DNA of 10,809 bases, taken from Rhodobacter sp. (GTDB lineage Bacteria > Pseudomonadota > Alphaproteobacteria > Rhodobacterales > Rhodobacteraceae). Position 1 is the first letter of the stretch; every line of letters begins with the position of its first letter. The stretch lies in the NCBI GenBank assembly GCA_003536295.1, contig DPZQ01000134.1:1-10809 (forward strand). The letters are read 5' to 3'. Positions 7,708-10,809 of this stretch are shown here, one piece after another. A program made the translations under genes and the position numbers. The notes under the pieces were generated by a model that saw nothing but the letters and a program-made list of their open reading frames with translations, made no database searches and was not told the origin of the DNA.

Positions 7708-8163
7708 ATGTTACTTTTTTTTATTTTTGTTGCGATTCCTGTGGTTGAAATTGCGTTGTTTATAACAATTGGCGGCTGGTTAACCCTGTGGCCCACTGTT
7801 TTAATCGTGCTTTCAACAGGTTTTTTGGGGTCTTTCTTAGTGAAGTCGCAGGGCTTAAAAGTTTTGTCAGATCTGGCAAAATCACAAAAAAACTTAAACC
7901 TGATGATTGATGCTTTGGCAAATGGGGGCCTGATAATTGTTGCGGGTCTTTTTTTGATCACACCTGGTTTTTTCACCGACTCGATCGGCTTTTTGCTTTT
8001 GGCTCCAGGTCTACGACGCTTAGTGATTTTGGCGGTTTCAAAATATGTAAAGATCCATTTCTCTGACCAACCGCCCCATGAGCAGGATGATGTGGTCAAC
8101 GCTGACTACCGGGACGTGACCCCAAAAGCGCAAGAAATCGAAAAGTCCCCCCACAAGGATTGA
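7708..8163 (+). CDS. fxsA: FxsA family membrane protein
   Basis: This 151-residue inner-membrane protein belongs to the FxsA family, named for the E. coli protein that relieves F-plasmid PifA-mediated exclusion of phage T7 when overproduced; its normal role is unknown. Two hydrophobic segments lie at about 2-47, with the conserved PVVEIALFITIGGWL. Two more lie at about 74-112, with LFLITPGFFTD followed by LLLAPGLRR, the family signature. The C-terminal tail is charged and probably cytoplasmic. The ribosome site AAGGATG stands just before ATG 7708. The gene is followed by secB 56 bases later on the same strand, so the two may be cotranscribed. Confidence 0.93.
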   Translation: MLLFFIFVAIPVVEIALFITIGGWLTLWPTVLIVLSTGFLGSFLVKSQGLKVLSDLAKSQKNLNLMIDALANGGLIIVAGLFLITPGFFTDSIGFLLLAPGLRRLVILAVSKYVKIHFSDQPPHEQDDVVNADYRDVTPKAQEIEKSPHKD

Positions 8164-8219
8164 GGCCCCTTACGGTTCCTGATAGACGTCTGTTAAAGGC
8201 CGATCTTTAGGAGTGATTG

Positions 8220-8711
8220 ATGACACAAGAAGACACAAAACCCGCTGCACCACAGGTAAAAATGACGGTCATGACCCAATATATTCGTGACATGTCCTTT
8301 GAGAACATCGTAGCACAAAAGGGGTTGTCAACATCGGACATCGTACCTGAGATGCAAATGACCGTCGCCCTTGATGCTCGGAAACGGTCAGTTGAACACC
8401 AATATGAGCTGGTATCAAAATACCGTGTTACCTCAAAAAACAAAAATAACGACGATATGTTGTTTTTGCTAGAGCTCGAATATGCCGGCATTTTTCATGT
8501 TGAGGGCGTTCCAGAAGATCAATTGCACCCGTTTTTGTTGATTGAGTGCCCTAGAATGCTGTTTCCTTTTGTGCGGCGCATCGTCTCCGACATGACCAGC
8601 GACGGCGGCTTTCCTGCGGTTAATCTGGAAACAGTCGATTTTGTAGCACTTTATCGTCAGCAGCTGGCCTTGCGAGCGGCTCAAAAACCCGAGGACCAGC
8701 CCGCATCTTAG
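8220..8711 (+). CDS. secB: Protein-export chaperone SecB
   Basis: SecB is a tetrameric cytoplasmic chaperone that keeps preproteins unfolded and hands them to SecA for export through SecYEG. The protein has 163 residues, usual for alphaproteobacteria. Recognisable family segments are TQYIRDMSFENI near the N-terminus, LLELEYAGIF in the middle, and HPFLLIECPRMLFPFVR followed by GGFPAVNLETVDF. I start it at ATG 8220 with AGGAG at 8209-8213; the TTG directly before it would place the start closer to that site and is not needed. It lies downstream of fxsA and converges on dnaQ, with a probable terminator after the stop. Confidence 0.97.
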   Translation: MTQEDTKPAAPQVKMTVMTQYIRDMSFENIVAQKGLSTSDIVPEMQMTVALDARKRSVEHQYELVSKYRVTSKNKNNDDMLFLLELEYAGIFHVEGVPEDQLHPFLLIECPRMLFPFVRRIVSDMTSDGGFPAVNLETVDFVALYRQQLALRAAQKPEDQPAS

Positions 8712-8719
8712 GTGGCGTT

Positions 8720-8762
8720 AAAAGGGGCCCAAGTATTTACACGAACAATGCGTGGGCCTTTT
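8720..8762 (+). terminator. Probable intrinsic terminator after secB
   Basis: GGCCCA (8726-8731) pairs with TGGGCC (8753-8758), and outer AAAA pairs with TTTT across a two-G bulge. The loop is 21 bases. The stem ends in TTTT and begins 8 bases after the secB stop. The bulge and long loop make it weaker than the trxA terminator. Confidence 0.55.
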
Positions 8763-8798
8763 CCTACCTCGGCCGGAAGGACGGCTGGTCATAATAAT

Positions 8799-9500
8799 CT
8801 ATTTTTTAGCATATTTAGCCCAAATAGCTGTCTCCCCCAAGTTAACCACAAAGTCTCGATGCGCCATCGTTTCGGTATCGGTTAAGCGGCTTGGTAATGG
8901 ATTTAGCCGGGGGAACGGGCGCCAATCTTCGTGCGAAATTTGACTGCCGTGCGGTGTTTTTTGCCTGCTGGCCAGGACCAGATCAGGCTGACGGCCACCT
9001 ATAAGCTCTAGATAAACTTCCGCCAAAATTTCACTATCAAGCAGGGCACCATGTTTTTCGCGAGCAGAATTATCCACCCCAAAACGGCGGCACAAAGCAT
9101 CAAGCGAGGCAGGCGATCCTGGAAATTTCTTGCGCGCCATATCAACAGTATCGATGGAGCGTGCCATGGGTAAAATCGGCAGACCTGCCGCTTTCAGCTC
9201 AGCGTTTAGGAATTTCATATCAAAGGATGCATTGTGAATGACCAGCGGCGCATCCGCTATAAAACCCAAGAAATCTCGAGCGATTTTGCTAAAAACGGGC
9301 TTATCGCGCAAAAAATCATCGCCAAGACCGTGAACCTCAAAAGCAGATTTAGGCATAGAGCGCTCAGGGTTGATATATTGGTGATAGGTTTGCCCCGTGG
9401 GCATGTGGTTCATCAACTCAACAGCACCGATCTCAACAATACGGTCGCCCGATGCGGGATCAAAGCCCGTTGTTTCAGTATCAAGAACGATTTCACGCAT
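8799..9500 (-). CDS. dnaQ: DNA polymerase III epsilon subunit (3'-5' proofreading exonuclease)
   Basis: Epsilon is the proofreading subunit of the replicative polymerase core. The 233-residue protein has all catalytic motifs of the DEDDh exonucleases. ExoI is DTETTGFD, with Asp7 and Glu9. ExoII is HNASFD, with Asp94. ExoIII is EKHGALLDSE, with His150 and Asp155. The active site is therefore complete. The C-terminal 50 residues should carry the part that binds the alpha subunit. The start ATG at 9500 lies inside the end of coaE, giving an 8-base overlap and probable translational coupling. It is the last gene of the maf-coaE-dnaQ operon and converges on secB. Confidence 0.97.
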   Translation of the reverse strand: MREIVLDTETTGFDPASGDRIVEIGAVELMNHMPTGQTYHQYINPERSMPKSAFEVHGLGDDFLRDKPVFSKIARDFLGFIADAPLVIHNASFDMKFLNAELKAAGLPILPMARSIDTVDMARKKFPGSPASLDALCRRFGVDNSAREKHGALLDSEILAEVYLELIGGRQPDLVLASRQKTPHGSQISHEDWRPFPRLNPLPSRLTDTETMAHRDFVVNLGETAIWAKYAKK

Positions 9501-10083
9501 GATGTAACCTTAGGCTTTCAATTAACTTGATAACGGCTGCTTCGGCCCGTTCTAATGTAGTGGTTTCTATAATGTAATCCGCCAATTTTTGTTTTTCTTG
9601 ATCGGGCATTTGCCATGATAAGATCAGCTCAAGATCTTGCGCGCTCATAGTGGCGCGGGTCAAAACGCGTTGGCGCTGCACATCGGGTGGGGCGGTTACG
9701 ACAAGTACAGCATCCATCATAGATTGAAGTTTAGTTTCATAAAGCAAAGGCACATCTAAAACTACGATGCCGCTATCATAAAGGGCTAAAAATGCAGCGC
9801 GATCTTGGGCGACCAGCGGGTGCACAAGTGCTTCGATCTTGGGTAAAAGTGATCTATCTTGAGCGATGGTCGCCTTAAGAAGGCCCCGATCTACAATACC
9901 ATCTTTTAGCGCCAGTGGCACCAGGCCCGCCAAGAGCGCAGCGCCACCCCCACCAACCGCGTAAAGACGGTGCACGGCATCATCCGCGCTCCAAACGGGG
10001 CAGCCGTGCTTTGCAAAAAGGGCGGCGGTGGTGGTTTTACCTGTGCCGATAGATCCGGTCAGGCCTAGTTTAAATACGCTCAT
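9493..10083 (-). CDS. coaE: Dephospho-CoA kinase
   Basis: This enzyme performs the last step of coenzyme A synthesis, phosphorylating the ribose 3'-hydroxyl of dephospho-CoA with ATP. The 196-residue protein carries the P-loop GSIGTGKTT at 10-18, where relatives often have GMGKS. SADDAVHRLY at about 32-41 matches the substrate-lid region, followed by VHPLV and then VVLDVPLLYET, both typical of the family. The start ATG at 10083 overlaps the maf stop in an ATGA arrangement of 4 bases, and the end overlaps dnaQ by 8 bases. In Caulobacter and many relatives aroE stands between maf and coaE; here the two genes overlap directly. Confidence 0.97.
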   Translation of the reverse strand: MSVFKLGLTGSIGTGKTTTAALFAKHGCPVWSADDAVHRLYAVGGGGAALLAGLVPLALKDGIVDRGLLKATIAQDRSLLPKIEALVHPLVAQDRAAFLALYDSGIVVLDVPLLYETKLQSMMDAVLVVTAPPDVQRQRVLTRATMSAQDLELILSWQMPDQEKQKLADYIIETTTLERAEAAVIKLIESLRLHHA

Positions 10084-10673
10084 GATGCGATGAAGCCCCG
10101 ATCCCCTAAATAAGTCAAGACGGGCAGTAACGGCAGACCCAAGATCGTATTGTGATCACCCTCAACTCGCGAAAAAAGACGAATACCTTCTGATTCTAAC
10201 TGATAGGCACCCACCGAATATTGGCATTGGTGCCAGTTTCTGTCCAAATAATCATCGCGATATTGGTTAGAAAAATCGCGCATTGTTAGGGCTGCTTTGC
10301 CCATGTAACGCCAAATGGGCTTGGCCTCATGATAAATCACGACCGCGGACAAAAGCCGATGAGTCTGACCGCGCAGAAGGTTAAGGTGCGCCCGGGCCGT
10401 GTCTATATCGGTTGGTTTCGAAAAAATCTGTCCCTGACATTCCAAAACTTGGTCGCAGCCGATCACAAGGGCGGTGGGATATTTGTCAGCAACTTTACGG
10501 GCCTTCATCTCGGCCAAAGCGTCAGCTATGTCGTGGGGTTTGGCCTCTTCTGCGATCAGCGCCTGTAAAATAGCCTGCTCATCGACGCGGGGCGGAACGG
10601 TATCAAAGGCGATATGCGCCGCCGCAAGTAGTGCCGCGCGGGTTTTCGAGGTAGATGCCAGTATCAATTGCAT
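10080..10673 (-). CDS. Maf/YceF-family nucleoside triphosphate pyrophosphatase
   Basis: Maf proteins hydrolyse non-canonical or modified nucleoside triphosphates to monophosphates, or dTTP and UTP in some subfamilies. The 197-residue protein has the N-terminal phosphate-binding motif LILASTSKTRAALL with Arg12. The conserved acidic pair Asp31-Glu32 follows (PRVDEQ), and the catalytic Asp74 is in VIGCDQVLE. The segment LLRGQTHRLLSAVV and the closing NTILGLPLLPVL are also typical. The subfamily (dTTP/UTP versus 7-methyl-GTP) cannot be set safely, although the ASTS and NT-GLPL pattern recalls YceF. It is the first gene of the operon with coaE and dnaQ. The ribosome site is weak (AAGG about 10 bases before ATG), and a perfect DnaA box lies 11 bases upstream of the start. 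Confidence 0.94.
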   Translation of the reverse strand: MQLILASTSKTRAALLAAAHIAFDTVPPRVDEQAILQALIAEEAKPHDIADALAEMKARKVADKYPTALVIGCDQVLECQGQIFSKPTDIDTARAHLNLLRGQTHRLLSAVVIYHEAKPIWRYMGKAALTMRDFSNQYRDDYLDRNWHQCQYSVGAYQLESEGIRLFSRVEGDHNTILGLPLLPVLTYLGDRGFIAS

Positions 10674-10683
10674 AGGAAAACCT

Positions 10684-10692
10684 TGTGGATAA
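10684..10692 (-). promoter_or_regulatory. Perfect DnaA box
   Basis: TGTGGATAA on the + strand is the exact reverse complement of the consensus TTATCCACA. It lies 11 bases before the maf start codon, so bound DnaA could also affect maf transcription or translation start. Confidence 0.65.
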
Positions 10693-10715
10693 GAAAGTGA
10701 TAATTTGGCTTATAT

Positions 10716-10724
10716 TGTGGGTAA
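10716..10724 (-). promoter_or_regulatory. Near-consensus DnaA box
   Basis: TGTGGGTAA reads TTACCCACA on the - strand, one base from the consensus. It begins 32 bases, about three helix turns, from the perfect box and has the same orientation, with an AT-rich spacer between. Confidence 0.45.
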
Positions 10725-10792
10725 AGCAAGGCCATTTTAACCTTTCAACCAAATTGGTCCTTTTTCGCCCTCGCTTAGGAAAACTACCCCCA

Positions 10793-10801
10793 GGTGCATA
10801 A
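10793..10801 (-). promoter_or_regulatory. Weak DnaA box
   Basis: GGTGCATAA reads TTATGCACC on the - strand, one mismatch from the relaxed consensus TTATNCACA. It has the same orientation as the other two boxes. Alone it would not be worth noting. Confidence 0.3.
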
Positions 10802-10809
10802 CTCAAAAA

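Larger units (their letters stand above)
10674..10809. other. Non-coding right edge, candidate border of the replication origin
   Basis: No gene is visible in these 136 bases. They hold one perfect and two near DnaA boxes, all with TTATCCACA reading on the - strand, and AT-rich runs at 10690-10716 and 10733-10765. The promoter of the maf operon must also lie here or further right. In Caulobacter the same gene block borders the chromosomal origin, so this may be part of oriC. The window ends before that can be decided. Confidence 0.45.

Noticed and set aside
7692..8099. 135-residue - strand frame over fxsA
   Set aside because: It is an antisense shadow of a clearly recognised fxsA; the composition is Lys-rich and resembles no family.
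10736..10752. TTAACC-TTTCAACC as a CtrA binding site
   Set aside because: It lacks the TTAA-N7-TTAA spacing; only one half-site fits, which is expected by chance in AT-rich DNA.
10603..10806. 67-residue - strand frame at the right edge
   Set aside because: It overlaps the start of maf in another frame, shows no family features and covers the DnaA box region.
1..10809. Insertion sequences, CRISPR arrays, tRNA or rRNA genes, toxin-antitoxin pairs or a defence system
   Set aside because: No transposase motifs, terminal repeats with target duplications, spaced direct repeats, or RNA gene features were seen on either strand.

Overview
The window looks like an alphaproteobacterial chromosome, most likely Rhodobacterales (roseobacter group). 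The reasons are the strong resemblance of the sarcosine oxidase and N-demethylase proteins to roseobacter-type sequences, and the gene run smr / Tim44-like / fxsA / secB / dnaQ / coaE / maf, which is a conserved origin-side neighbourhood in alphaproteobacteria. Base composition looks roughly balanced by eye, lower in GC than many Rhodobacter relatives. No species is claimed.

Left part (1-5660, all + strand): a one-carbon / methylated-amine catabolic module. It holds the 3' part of soxA (the gene starts before the window), soxG overlapping its end from a GTG start, a 438-base gap with no convincing gene, and a 676-residue protein of the trimethylamine dehydrogenase / old yellow enzyme class. 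That protein resembles dimethylglycine and N-methylproline demethylases. Together they suggest stepwise N-demethylation: the flavoenzyme would remove a methyl group from a betaine-derived compound, and sarcosine oxidase would convert sarcosine to glycine plus a folate-bound one-carbon unit.

Middle part (5752-7579): trxA (+) and an Smr-domain gene (-) converge on a perfect 24-base palindromic terminator. Upstream of smr lies a Tim44-like gene (-) with its own intrinsic terminator. Its divergent neighbour begins the next block.

Right part (7708-10673): fxsA and secB (+) converge on the tightly packed operon maf-coaE-dnaQ (-), whose genes overlap by 4 and 8 bases. Two genes I would expect from memory of this neighbourhood are absent: mltA between the Tim44-like gene and smr, and aroE between maf and coaE.

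Right edge (10674-10809): no gene, but one perfect DnaA box and two near matches in the same orientation beside an AT-rich stretch. Because this gene block borders the origin in Caulobacter and relatives, the window may stop at the edge of the chromosomal replication origin. No mobile element, CRISPR array, tRNA or rRNA was seen, and no clearly new multi-gene system.
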